Positions 8,652-15,975 of a stretch of 64,000 bases of DNA are shown piece after piece (positions within the stretch are counted from its first letter, which is position 1; each line of letters begins with the position of its first letter). The position numbers were made by a program, and so were the translations under genes. Origin of the DNA: SZUA-318 sp964412015. GTDB lineage: Bacteria; Gemmatimonadota; Gemmatimonadetes; Longimicrobiales; Gaopeijiaceae. The notes under the pieces were generated by a model. That model searched no databases. It was not told the origin of the DNA and was given only the letters and a program-made list of their open reading frames with translations. The DNA is taken from assembly GCA_964412015.1 (NCBI GenBank), contig CAYPMO010000001.1:248001-312000 (forward strand). The letters run 5' to 3'.

Positions 8652-9866
8652 TCACGCGCGTTCGACCGAGAGCACCACCGCGTTGCCCCCTCCGAGGCAC
8701 AGGGCGGCCATACCCGTGCCGGCACCGCGCTGCTTCATGGCATGCAGGAGCGTCACCAGAACGCGGGTGCCCGATGCCCCGATGGGGTGTCCCAAGGCGA
8801 CCGCACCGCCGTTCACGTTGACGCGCGCCTCGTCCATGCCGAGCTCCCGAATGTTCGCGATGGCCTGGACCGCGAACGCCTCGTTGAGCTCGATGAGCTC
8901 GTAGTCACCGATGGCCTTGCCGTCCTTCGCCATCAGCTTCCGAACGGCCACGATCGGCGCGAAGAAAATATCCTTGGGCTCCGTGGCCCCTACGGCATAC
9001 TCCGAGATCACCGCCTCGACCGCGAGGCCGTGGGCCTGGGCGTACTCCAGCGACGTGACGACCACGGCCGCCGCGCCGTCGTTGAGCCCCGGCGAGTTCC
9101 CCGCAGTCACCACGTAGTTCTTGATGCCGTCCGGGGCATCCTTCACGAACACCGGCTTCAGCTTGGCCAGCGCCTCCATCGAGGTGTCCGAGCGAGGGCC
9201 CTCGTCGGTGTCCACGACCGTCGGGCCCTTCCGCGACGGGACTTCCACCGGGACGATCTCTTCCTGGAAGCGTCCCGCCTGGATGGCAGCCACGGCTTTC
9301 TGATGGGAGCGCAGCGAAAACGCGTCGGCGTCCTCGCGACTCACTCCCGCCTTGTCGGCCGTATACTCGGCGTACCCGCCCATGTGGCGGTTCCCGAACG
9401 AACACCATAGGCCGTCGTAGATGAGGCCGTCCTGAAGCGTCTGATCCCCGAACTTCACGCCGCCCCGGAGACCGCGCACGTAGAACGGTGCGTTCGACAT
9501 GGACTCGAGGCCTCCCGCCACGATCACGCGGGCATCCCCGGCCTTGATCGCCTGAGCCGCGAGCATCACCGCTTTGAGCCCCGACCCACACACCTTGTTC
9601 ACGGTCAGCGCGGGAATCGTCGGGGACAGGCCGCTGTGAACCGCGGCCTGGCGCCCGGGAGACTGGCCCTCCCCGGCGGACACCACGTTGCCCATGATCA
9701 CCTCCTCCACATCCTCCGGAGCGATTCCGGCACGCGCGACGGCGTGGCGGATGACATGGGCACCCAACTGCGGTGCGGAGAGCGGAGCGAGGCCACCGAG
9801 GAATCGTCCGACGGGCGTTCGCGCGCCGCCCTCGAGGATCACCGCCGTCCTGGATGTATCGGTCAT
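8652..9866 (-). CDS. Acetyl-CoA C-acetyltransferase (thiolase)
   Basis: Condenses two acetyl-CoA or cleaves 3-ketoacyl-CoA. At 404 residues it matches biosynthetic and degradative type II thiolases. Seen: NKVCGSGLKAV with the acyl-accepting cysteine at about 93, GGLESMSNAPF, ELNEAFAVQA, GGAVALGHPIGASG with the catalytic histidine, and CLGGGNA with the second cysteine near the C-terminus. Monocistronic by appearance: it has its own promoter (9942-9970) and an intrinsic terminator (8471-8507). It likely works with the dehydrogenases at 5.5-7.6 kb in fatty-acid or branched-chain metabolism. Confidence 0.96.
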   Translation of the reverse strand: MTDTSRTAVILEGGARTPVGRFLGGLAPLSAPQLGAHVIRHAVARAGIAPEDVEEVIMGNVVSAGEGQSPGRQAAVHSGLSPTIPALTVNKVCGSGLKAVMLAAQAIKAGDARVIVAGGLESMSNAPFYVRGLRGGVKFGDQTLQDGLIYDGLWCSFGNRHMGGYAEYTADKAGVSREDADAFSLRSHQKAVAAIQAGRFQEEIVPVEVPSRKGPTVVDTDEGPRSDTSMEALAKLKPVFVKDAPDGIKNYVVTAGNSPGLNDGAAAVVVTSLEYAQAHGLAVEAVISEYAVGATEPKDIFFAPIVAVRKLMAKDGKAIGDYELIELNEAFAVQAIANIRELGMDEARVNVNGGAVALGHPIGASGTRVLVTLLHAMKQRGAGTGMAALCLGGGNAVVLSVERA

Positions 9867-9906
9867 CGGGCAGAGGAGTGTCGGGGTGTGTTTCGGTCAG
9901 GAGGGA

Positions 9907-9934
9907 CCGGACCGCCCGAGCCCGGGCGGTTCGG
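9907..9934 (-). other. 5' leader hairpin of the thiolase gene
   Basis: Inverted repeat ACCGCCCG/CGGGCGGT (9911-9918 and 9923-9930), extended by three further pairs after one mismatch. It lies between the predicted promoter and the thiolase ATG and so would form in the mRNA leader. A regulatory role is possible but unproven. Confidence 0.4.
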
Positions 9935-9941
9935 CCGTATC

Positions 9942-9970
9942 AAGATAGGGAAAAACGCAGTGACGGTCAC
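9942..9970 (-). promoter_or_regulatory. Predicted promoter of the thiolase gene
   Basis: On the minus strand, -35 GTGACC (9965-9970), 17-base spacer, -10 TATCTT (9942-9947). The -35 lies in a small palindrome, GTGACCGTCAC, that could be an operator. The -10 matches the one before the gapped TPR gene. Confidence 0.6.
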
Positions 9971-10019
9971 CCGCGCCCCGCCGCCGGAACCGGGCCGTCC
10001 GGGTGCGGCTCGCGAGCGC

Positions 10020-10889
10020 TCAGGAACCTCCGGAAGGAGCCGGCCCGCGCCCCTCCAGCGGCAGCGATGCCTGGACCGGGTGGCGGCGTCGTCGGGCGCT
10101 CCTTCGGCGGAGGTACCAATCCAGCGCGTTCACGTCCTCGAGCCCGCGCCCCCTCGCCTCGTCCAGGAGCCGGAGCAACACACGCGCCGTCGCGAGCGCG
10201 TCCCCGTACGCTCGATGCCGCCCGTGGACCTCGACGCCGAAATGCCTGGTCACGACATCCAGGTTCCGCTGCCGGAGCCCGGGGACGAACCGACGCACCA
10301 TGCGGACCGTGCACATCCGAGGTACCCGAGGCGCCTCTCCCAGCGTCCGGACGAGCTCCCCGGACACGAAGCCCCAGTCGAACGCTACGTTGTGGGCGAC
10401 GAACACCCGTCCCTCGAGGCGCGCCGCGACGTCCTCGGCCACCTGATCGAAGTAGGGCGCACCCGCGACCATCGAGTCCGTGATCCCGGTCAGCGCCGTC
10501 ACGCCGGGCGGAATGCGCCGACCCGGGTTGATGAGCGTCGCGTACTCGTCCACGATGCGGCCGCCGCCCACCTCGACGATCGCGATCTCCGCGATCCGGT
10601 GTCCGTACTCGAACCCGCCGCCGGTCGTCTCCACGTCCACGACGGCGAAGCCGACGACATCCAGGGACTCGCCGAGGGGCGTGAGGTCCGGATCGAGGCT
10701 CCACACGCCGGCGGAATCCACTCGGAACCGAGGATCCGCGCCCAGAAGCTGGAACACGGCGGCGGACGCGGCCCCTGGGTGTCCGGTGAGTCCGAGCACC
10801 TCGCGCGCGAGATCCAGGGTGTGGGCCGGCCCGCGCCTCAGGCGGTCCTGGGCGAGATGGATCAGGGAGCCGGACGCGCTCCGGGTCAC
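10020..10889 (-). CDS. DnaQ-type 3'-5' exonuclease (DEDDh)
   Basis: A 289-residue exonuclease of the DNA polymerase III epsilon/PolC-exo class. An N-terminal region of about 80 residues precedes the nuclease. Seen: FAVVDVETTGGG (ExoI, Asp and Glu), NPGRRIPPGVTALTGIT, FVAHNVAFDWGF (ExoII) and HGRHRAYGDALATARVL (ExoIII with His and Asp). The Arg-rich tail ends in QASLPLEG, which resembles a beta-clamp-binding motif (QxSLPL). The GTG start at 10889 overlaps the rex stop as GTGA; the open frame further upstream is shadow of rex. The family includes proofreading and RNA-processing exonucleases; which applies here is open. Confidence 0.88.
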   Translation of the reverse strand: MTRSASGSLIHLAQDRLRRGPAHTLDLAREVLGLTGHPGAASAAVFQLLGADPRFRVDSAGVWSLDPDLTPLGESLDVVGFAVVDVETTGGGFEYGHRIAEIAIVEVGGGRIVDEYATLINPGRRIPPGVTALTGITDSMVAGAPYFDQVAEDVAARLEGRVFVAHNVAFDWGFVSGELVRTLGEAPRVPRMCTVRMVRRFVPGLRQRNLDVVTRHFGVEVHGRHRAYGDALATARVLLRLLDEARGRGLEDVNALDWYLRRRSARRRRHPVQASLPLEGRGPAPSGGS

Positions 10890-11518
10890 GCTTCCTTGGC
10901 GATCTGCGTGATCGCGAACGAGAGCGCCTCGAGCTCCAGCACCAGGCAGACGTTCGTCACCGGAATGCACGGGGGCACGCGGAGCGTCACGTGCGTGAAG
11001 TTGAGGATCCCCCTGGCCCCGGCCGCCACGGCCCGCCCGGCAATCTCCTGTGCGACCTCCGCGGGCACGGCGAGGATGACCAGGTCGGCGTCGATCTCCC
11101 GCACGGCGTCCTCGAGCTCCTCCGAGGGACGGATGCGCGTCCGCCCCCACCACGTCCCCACCTTCCTCGGGTCCGCGTCCACCACGGCCATCAGGTCGAA
11201 CCCGCGGGCGGCGAAATTGGGATACTCGAACAGGGCGGACCCGAGGCGGCCGGCCCCCACGAGCACCACCCGCCACCTCCGCTCGAGGCCGAGGATCGAG
11301 CGCACGTGGCGCGCGAGCTCGTACACGTCGTACCCGAGGCCACGTTTGCCGAAGGACCCGAACTGCGAGAGGTCCTTACGCACCTGCGCCGCCGTGGTCC
11401 CTCCCTCCCTCGCCAACTCCTCGGAAGAGACGGTGAGCGTGGTGCCCTCCATGGCCTCCAGCGCCCGGAGGTAGTGGGAGATGCGCCGGACCGTCGATTC
11501 CGAAATGTGCCGAGACAC
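10886..11518 (-). CDS. rex: Redox-sensing transcriptional repressor Rex
   Basis: Rex binds DNA when NADH is low and releases it when NADH rises. Winged-helix part: ISESTVRRISHYLRALEAM, then TTAAQVRKDLSQFGSFGKRG (recognition region). NADH-binding Rossmann part: VVLVGAGRLGSALFEY and AVVDADPRKVG. The C-terminus includes GILNFTHVTLRVPP. The GTG at 11518, with GAGGGGG just upstream, gives 210 residues, the family length. An in-frame GTG at 11575 overlapping the rsmA stop would add 19 residues. I prefer 11518 because a promoter and a Rex-type operator lie over the upstream start (11560-11604). The stop overlaps the exonuclease start. Confidence 0.93.
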   Translation of the reverse strand: MSRHISESTVRRISHYLRALEAMEGTTLTVSSEELAREGGTTAAQVRKDLSQFGSFGKRGLGYDVYELARHVRSILGLERRWRVVLVGAGRLGSALFEYPNFAARGFDLMAVVDADPRKVGTWWGRTRIRPSEELEDAVREIDADLVILAVPAEVAQEIAGRAVAAGARGILNFTHVTLRVPPCIPVTNVCLVLELEALSFAITQIAKEA

Positions 11519-11559
11519 GGCGGCCCCCTCAGAAGAGCCGCGGGGAGGGACGCGGAGGG

Positions 11560-11577
11560 TTGTGAAATCCGTCACAA
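11560..11577 (-). promoter_or_regulatory. Candidate Rex operator (autoregulation)
   Basis: TTGTGAAATCCGTCACAA on the plus strand: perfect 6-bp half-sites TTGTGA/TCACAA separated by six bases. The published Rex consensus is TTGTGAA-WWWW-TTCACAA. It lies at the rsmA/rex junction, directly next to the predicted -10 of rex, a place where bound Rex would block transcription. Confidence 0.72.
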
Positions 11578-12405
11578 TCTAAGCCTGCGAACGTCTATCG
11601 GCAATTCCAACGCCAGGGCGATGAACTGCCCGGGAGCCAGCGTCTCCGGTCGGTCCCGGAGCCCGGCGCCCGCGCGCCCGACGGCCTCTTCGGCGGCGCC
11701 CGGCGGAATGTCGAGATCGGGATGGTCTCTCAGGATCTTGCCGAGCTGCTTCCTGCGCCACTGGAACGCCGCGCGCACCAGCGTCCGGAGACGGGCCTCC
11801 TGGCTCGTGTCGAGTGGCTCGGGGCTGAAAGGCCGGACCCGCACGAGCGCGGAGTCCACCCGCGGCACGGGGCGGAACGCGTTGCGTCCGACGCGAAACA
11901 AGCGTTCGGCCGCAGCCACGGCCTGCACCCCGACGGCCAGGGCCCCGTAGGCCGCGGTGCCCGGCGCCGCCACGATCCGGTCGGCAACCTCCTCCTGTAC
12001 CAGGAGGACGATGTCCCGGGGGCGCGGGCGCTCCAGCAATCGGAAGAGGATCGGCGTGGTGATGTTGTAGGGGATGTTCCCCACCACCCTCGCCCGCGCG
12101 GGGTCCCGGACGAGCTCGGCGAGGTCCACGCGCAGGATATCCCCGTGGATCACCGCCACGTCCTCGCGGGAGACGTAGGCCTGGCGGAGGTCGGCGGCCA
12201 TCGCGTCGTCCAGCTCCACGAGCACCAGGCGGCGCACGCTCCCGGCGAGATGTCGACTCAGGGCGCCGCGACCGGGCCCCACTTCCACGACCTCGTCGTC
12301 GGACCCGGCCCCCACCGCCTCGACGATCTTGCGTTGGACGTTCGGGTCCACGAGGAAATTCTGGCCGAGCGACCGCTTCGGCCGCCCCTTCCCGGCGGGA
12401 TTCAC
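11572..12405 (-). CDS. rsmA: 16S rRNA (adenine1518/1519-N6)-dimethyltransferase
   Basis: Also called KsgA; it dimethylates two adjacent adenines near the 3' end of 16S rRNA using SAM. It has 277 residues. Seen: RSLGQNFLVD at about 11-20, VVEVGPGRGALSRHL (SAM motif I), and the catalytic NIPYNITTPI. QEEVADRIVA and FRPVPRVDSALVRV are also family signatures. It starts 20 bases after the SpoIIE-type phosphatase gene and its stop overlaps the upstream alternative rex start. The promoter for rex appears to lie inside its last codons. Confidence 0.96.
   Translation of the reverse strand: MNPAGKGRPKRSLGQNFLVDPNVQRKIVEAVGAGSDDEVVEVGPGRGALSRHLAGSVRRLVLVELDDAMAADLRQAYVSREDVAVIHGDILRVDLAELVRDPARARVVGNIPYNITTPILFRLLERPRPRDIVLLVQEEVADRIVAAPGTAAYGALAVGVQAVAAAERLFRVGRNAFRPVPRVDSALVRVRPFSPEPLDTSQEARLRTLVRAAFQWRRKQLGKILRDHPDLDIPPGAAEEAVGRAGAGLRDRPETLAPGQFIALALELPIDVRRLRL
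11576..11604 (-). promoter_or_regulatory. Predicted internal promoter of rex
   Basis: On the minus strand, -35 TTGCCG (11599-11604), 17-base spacer, -10 TAGATT (11576-11581), located in the last codons of rsmA. The -10 runs into the Rex operator, and transcription would begin near 11569, upstream of the preferred rex start at 11518. Confidence 0.55.
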
Positions 12406-12425
12406 GGCTCCGCCTCCACCGGCCC

Positions 12426-14012
12426 CTACGGGGTCCGGACCACCAGGGCGGTCCGGTCGTCCCCGCGAATCGGAGGGTTGCTATCCACGGTCAGCCCGAA
12501 CAGCTCATCCACGATGAGGCGGACGGGGGCGTGGCGGAGCGCGATCACGGCGTCCAGCACGCGCTCCTCCCCGTCGCCGCGGCTGGTGGTCGCCAGGGTA
12601 TCCGAGAGCCCGTCGGTGAAGAGCAGGAGGAGGTCCTCGCCCGGCTCCCACGGCACCTCGGCCTCGGCGTACGCGTCCGGGCCCGCGAACCCGACCGGCG
12701 GGTCGGTCGCAGCCAGGCGGTCCAGCCCTCCGTCGCGGTGGATGACGAACGCATGGGGGTGACCCGCGTTGGAGTACACGAGCCGCTTCGCTTCGGGGTC
12801 GAGCACGCCGTAGAAGACGGTGAGGAACATCTCCGTGGTCTCGAGCTCGTCGCGGAGCGCGTCGTCCAGGCCTCTCAGCACCTCGGCCGGCGATCCGTGC
12901 TCACGGGCGTAGATGCCCGCCGCGCTCATCGTGAGCATCATGATGAGCGCCGAGGGGAATCCGTGGAGCGAGACGTCGCCGAGCATCACGCCGACGCGGC
13001 CCTCGGGCAGCCGGAAGAGCTGATAGAAGTCCCCGCCTACCTGCTCGGCCGGCGAGACCCGGGCGGCCGCCTCGGCAGCGGAGAAGCGCTCCGCAGTCGG
13101 GAGGAGCTTCTGCTGGAGGTCGTGTGCCAGCTCCATCTCCCTGGCCATCCGCTCCTTGGACAGGCTCTCGTCATGGAGCCGCTTGTTCTCCAGGGCCGAT
13201 CCCACCTGCGACGCGATCGCGGTCAGGAGCTTCTGGTCCGCGGCGCTGTAGCGCTCCCCCCCGCGGCGTCCGATCAGGTTCATCACGCCCAGCGTGCGCG
13301 AATCACCCGACGGGGGCGTATACCGGATCGGAACCGAGAGGAACGAGTCGCCGTTCAGCCCGCGCTCACGCTCCTCGCGCCGGGGGGAGCGCGAGGCGAT
13401 GATCGCCCGTTGCTCCCGGAAGACCATCGAGGTCACGGCGTCGGGGTCGGCCGGATCCAGAGGCCCGTCCAGACCGTCGCCCCCCACCTCGGCCGACAGG
13501 TGCAGGTGGTGGTCCTCGACGTTGTAGACCCACAGCGACCCGCGCCGGGCCCCCATGACGTCGCAGACCTCCCCGAGGATGATTCTCGCGGCGTCGTCCA
13601 TGTGGAGGATGGACCCGAGCGTCTCGCTGATCGAGTACAGGAGATGGATCTCCTCGTAGCGCTCCGACAGCTCCGCGGTGAAGAAGCGGAATTCCCGCGC
13701 CGTTTCGTACGCCCGCTCGATCGTGGCCGCCAGGGCTTCCGCGACGGCCTCGGGCGGCGCTCGGGGCGATTCCACGACCTCGAGCTCCAGAACGGACGCG
13801 TCCGGCGGCACGACCGGCCTACGGGCGAGAACGCCGACGGCGTCCTTCTCCCCGGGACCATCCGTGGCGTAGAGCATCTCGGCCGCGGCTCCCGGCTCGG
13901 GAGGAGGGATCATGAGCCTCACCCGGAGCTCGAACGCCGCTTCGAAATCGGCCAGCGCTCGGAGGACCGGATCCGGCAGCGTCCCGGGGACGAGCCGATC
14001 CGGAGGCGTCAT
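12426..14012 (-). CDS. GAF-domain SpoIIE-type PP2C serine phosphatase (RsbU-like)
   Basis: A 528-residue phosphatase expected to dephosphorylate the neighbouring STAS anti-anti-sigma protein. After an N-terminal region of about 130 residues, a GAF sensor domain covers about 140-290 (LLYSISETLGSILHMDDAAR, SVPIRY, LGVMNLIGR). A helical linker, MEMELAHDLQQKLLP-like (MAREMELAHDLQQKLLP), precedes the PP2C/SpoIIE domain with metal residues in QVGGDFYQLF, MLGDVSLHGFPSALIM, LLLFTDGLSDTL and GDDRTALVVR. The ATG at 14012 overlaps the anti-sigma kinase stop as ATGA. The longer frame to 14375 is shadow. The signal sensed by the GAF domain is unknown. Confidence 0.93.
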   Translation of the reverse strand: MTPPDRLVPGTLPDPVLRALADFEAAFELRVRLMIPPPEPGAAAEMLYATDGPGEKDAVGVLARRPVVPPDASVLELEVVESPRAPPEAVAEALAATIERAYETAREFRFFTAELSERYEEIHLLYSISETLGSILHMDDAARIILGEVCDVMGARRGSLWVYNVEDHHLHLSAEVGGDGLDGPLDPADPDAVTSMVFREQRAIIASRSPRREERERGLNGDSFLSVPIRYTPPSGDSRTLGVMNLIGRRGGERYSAADQKLLTAIASQVGSALENKRLHDESLSKERMAREMELAHDLQQKLLPTAERFSAAEAAARVSPAEQVGGDFYQLFRLPEGRVGVMLGDVSLHGFPSALIMMLTMSAAGIYAREHGSPAEVLRGLDDALRDELETTEMFLTVFYGVLDPEAKRLVYSNAGHPHAFVIHRDGGLDRLAATDPPVGFAGPDAYAEAEVPWEPGEDLLLLFTDGLSDTLATTSRGDGEERVLDAVIALRHAPVRLIVDELFGLTVDSNPPIRGDDRTALVVRTP

Positions 14013-14467
14013 GCCTGTGCGCCGCCCTCGAGGCCGGACAGATCGCGATCCAGGCGCAGGACGAGCGTCACCTCGTTGCCCTGGTCGTTGTAGCGGACCT
14101 CGTCCAGGAGCTGACGCATGAGGAACAGGCCCCGCCCGCTCGTCTTCATGAGGTTCTCGGGGCACGTGGGATCCGGTATCGAGAATGGATCGAAGCCGCC
14201 TCCCTGGTCGGTGATCCGGGCGCGAATCGTGCCCTCGCCGAACGTCACCTCGACGCGCACGCGCTTCGAGGGGTCGTGCGCGTTGCCGTAGAGCATCGCG
14301 TTGGACAGCGCCTCGGTGAGGCCGACGCGGAAGTTGAGGCGCAACCGGTCCGCGTGTCGCTCCCAGGAGCGGCACCGTCGTACGACGTACTCGACGGCGT
14401 GCTCGATGGAGCGAACGTCCGAGGGAAGCTCGAGGACGAGGTCGCTGGTGCCGAATTCGGTCTTCAC
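14009..14467 (-). CDS. Anti-sigma factor serine kinase (RsbW-like HATPase)
   Basis: A 152-residue GHKL ATPase. Seen: N-box GLTEALSNAMLYGN, G1 box ITDQGGGFDPF, and G2 box TSGRGLFLMRQLLDEV. In the partner-switching scheme it binds a sigma factor or phosphorylates the STAS partner. It begins 25 bases after the STAS gene and overlaps the phosphatase gene by four bases, so the module is STAS-kinase-phosphatase. No sigma factor is encoded next to it, so its target is elsewhere in the genome. Confidence 0.92.
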   Translation of the reverse strand: MKTEFGTSDLVLELPSDVRSIEHAVEYVVRRCRSWERHADRLRLNFRVGLTEALSNAMLYGNAHDPSKRVRVEVTFGEGTIRARITDQGGGFDPFSIPDPTCPENLMKTSGRGLFLMRQLLDEVRYNDQGNEVTLVLRLDRDLSGLEGGAQA

Positions 14468-14492
14468 GGAGAGGGCCTGAAGCGGGAGGCGC

Positions 14493-14825
14493 TCAGAAGC
14501 CTGCGAACGCCTGTTCCTTGGTATCCGTGATCTTGAACAAGGTATCGAGCTTGGTCAGCTCGAAGAGCGTGCGGAGGTCCTCATTGAGGCTGGAGAGACG
14601 AAGCTCTCCGCCCTGCTCCCGGATCTTCTTGGAGAGGCTCACGAGAACGCCCAGCCCCGACGAGTCGATGTAGCCGGTGTTGGCGAAGTCGATGACGAAC
14701 TTGCGGTCGCCCCCCTCGAGGTGCTCGAGCACTTTCTGCTTGAGCTCCTGACGGTTGCCGACGATGAGTTGACCCTCGACCTCGACGAGGGTGACGCCTC
14801 CGCTGCGAGACACCTGAAAGCCCAT
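14493..14825 (-). CDS. STAS-domain anti-anti-sigma factor
   Basis: A 110-residue STAS protein: VTLVEVEGQLIVGNRQELKQ, KFVIDFANTGYIDSSGLGVL, and LRTLFELTKLDTLFKI. The serine in IDSSGLG is the family's phosphorylation site. I chose the ATG at 14825 (MGFQVSRSGG) since GGAG lies six bases before it. The ATG at 14891 falls at or before the predicted transcription start and has no ribosome-binding site. It is the first gene of the partner-switching operon and is driven by the promoter at 14895-14924. Confidence 0.92.
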   Translation of the reverse strand: MGFQVSRSGGVTLVEVEGQLIVGNRQELKQKVLEHLEGGDRKFVIDFANTGYIDSSGLGVLVSLSKKIREQGGELRLSSLNEDLRTLFELTKLDTLFKITDTKEQAFAGF

Positions 14826-14894
14826 TTCGCGCTCCGAGTTGGAGAGCGGGCGCCACGCCTGGCGGCCGGCGACCCCCTGCGGTACAGCCATACA

Positions 14895-14924
14895 ATCATA
14901 CGAAGGCGCGGAACCGGGGTGCAA
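14895..14924 (-). promoter_or_regulatory. Predicted promoter of the STAS/kinase/phosphatase operon
   Basis: On the minus strand, -35 TTGCAC (14919-14924), 18-base spacer, -10 TATGAT (14895-14900), located in the 125-base gap after coaD. It is a good housekeeping-sigma match. Confidence 0.68.
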
Positions 14925-14950
14925 GCGCACCCCCCGCCGGACGGGCGGGC

Positions 14951-15451
14951 CTACCTCCCGAACTTGGCCCTGAGCCTGGCCAGAACGGGCGGGGACACGA
15001 AGCGTGTCATGTCGCCCCCCAACCCGGCGATCTCGCGCACCAACGAGGACGAGAGGAAGGAGTAATCGATCTCGGGAGCCAGGAACACCGTCTCCACCTC
15101 GCTCCACAGCTCCCGGTTCATCTGGGCCATCTGGAGCTCGTACTCGAAGTCCGAGACGGCCCGCAGGCCCCGGATGACGACGCGCGATCCCCTCTCGCGT
15201 GCGAAGTCGACCAGGAGCCCCCGGAACGCCGCGGCTTCCACCCGTTCCTCGCCGGCGAACACCTCGCGGATGAGGTCTACCCGTTCCTCGACCGTGAGCA
15301 GGCCGTCCTTCGCCTGGGAGGCCGAGTAGGCCACGGCGATGATCAGGTGGTCGGCGATGCGGAGCGTTCGCCGGGCGATGTCCTCGTGGCCTTTCGTGAT
15401 CGGGTCGAAGGAGCCCGGATAGATCGCGGTTACGGGACTTGTAGGGGTCAT
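14951..15451 (-). CDS. coaD: Phosphopantetheine adenylyltransferase
   Basis: Transfers AMP to 4'-phosphopantetheine, the penultimate step of coenzyme A synthesis. It has 166 residues. Seen: AIYPGSFDPITKGHEDI with the nucleotidyltransferase (T/H)xGH motif, VVIRGLRAVSDFEYELQMA, and YSFLSSSLVREIAGLGGD. The ATG at 15451 overlaps the rsmD stop as ATGA, the common rsmD-coaD pairing of bacteria. Confidence 0.97.
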   Translation of the reverse strand: MTPTSPVTAIYPGSFDPITKGHEDIARRTLRIADHLIIAVAYSASQAKDGLLTVEERVDLIREVFAGEERVEAAAFRGLLVDFARERGSRVVIRGLRAVSDFEYELQMAQMNRELWSEVETVFLAPEIDYSFLSSSLVREIAGLGGDMTRFVSPPVLARLRAKFGR

Positions 15452-15975
15452 GATGTCGCAATCATGTGAGTGAGGGCGGTGTCCCCGTATCGCCGGGTTC
15501 GATCCGCGGGTCCCAAGGAGAACGTCTCGTGCCAAGGATGTTCCACCCAGAGCTCGGACGCAAACCGGCCGGCTCGGAACCGCTCGGCGAGTCGAGTCAC
15601 GTCCCCCCGGCCGTAGGGTGGATCGGCGAGCGCGACGTCGAACGAGCCCGGCCCGAGCCGACCGAGGTAGTGGAACACGTCGTCGGCGACCACGGTCACT
15701 TCGTCCTTCGCGCCGAGCAGGGCCACGTTCGCCTCCAGCGTCTTCAGCGACCCGCGCGAGCGCTCGACGAACACGACGTGCCTCGCCCCGCGGCTCAGGG
15801 CCTCCAGGCCGAGCGCCCCGGAGCCGGCGAACAGGTCCAGGACACGGACGCCGTCCAACCTCCCACCCATCGCCGACATCCAGGCTTCGCGCACCCGGTC
15901 CGTGGTAGGGCGGATGCCGCGTCCCTTCAAGGTCTTGAGCCGATGGCCCTTCCACCTTCCCGCGATGATCCTCAC
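15448..15975 (-). CDS. rsmD: 16S rRNA (guanine966-N2)-methyltransferase
   Basis: SAM-dependent methyltransferase that modifies G966 of 16S rRNA. It has 175 residues. Seen: MRIIAGRWKGHRLKTLKG at the N-terminus, GIRPTTDRVREAWM, VLDLFAGSGALGLEALSRGA (motif I) and ALADPPYGRG with the catalytic DPPY. The start is GTG, overlapping the recJ stop as GTGA, and the stop overlaps coaD. Confidence 0.95.
   Translation of the reverse strand: MRIIAGRWKGHRLKTLKGRGIRPTTDRVREAWMSAMGGRLDGVRVLDLFAGSGALGLEALSRGARHVVFVERSRGSLKTLEANVALLGAKDEVTVVADDVFHYLGRLGPGSFDVALADPPYGRGDVTRLAERFRAGRFASELWVEHPWHETFSLGPADRTRRYGDTALTHMIATS

Noticed and set aside
8492..8725. A 77-codon minus-strand frame (with an inner 45-codon ATG frame) between thiolase and the CPBP gene
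   Set aside because: It overlaps the thiolase end in another frame and ends inside the terminator hairpin. The RNA structure explains the sequence better than a peptide.
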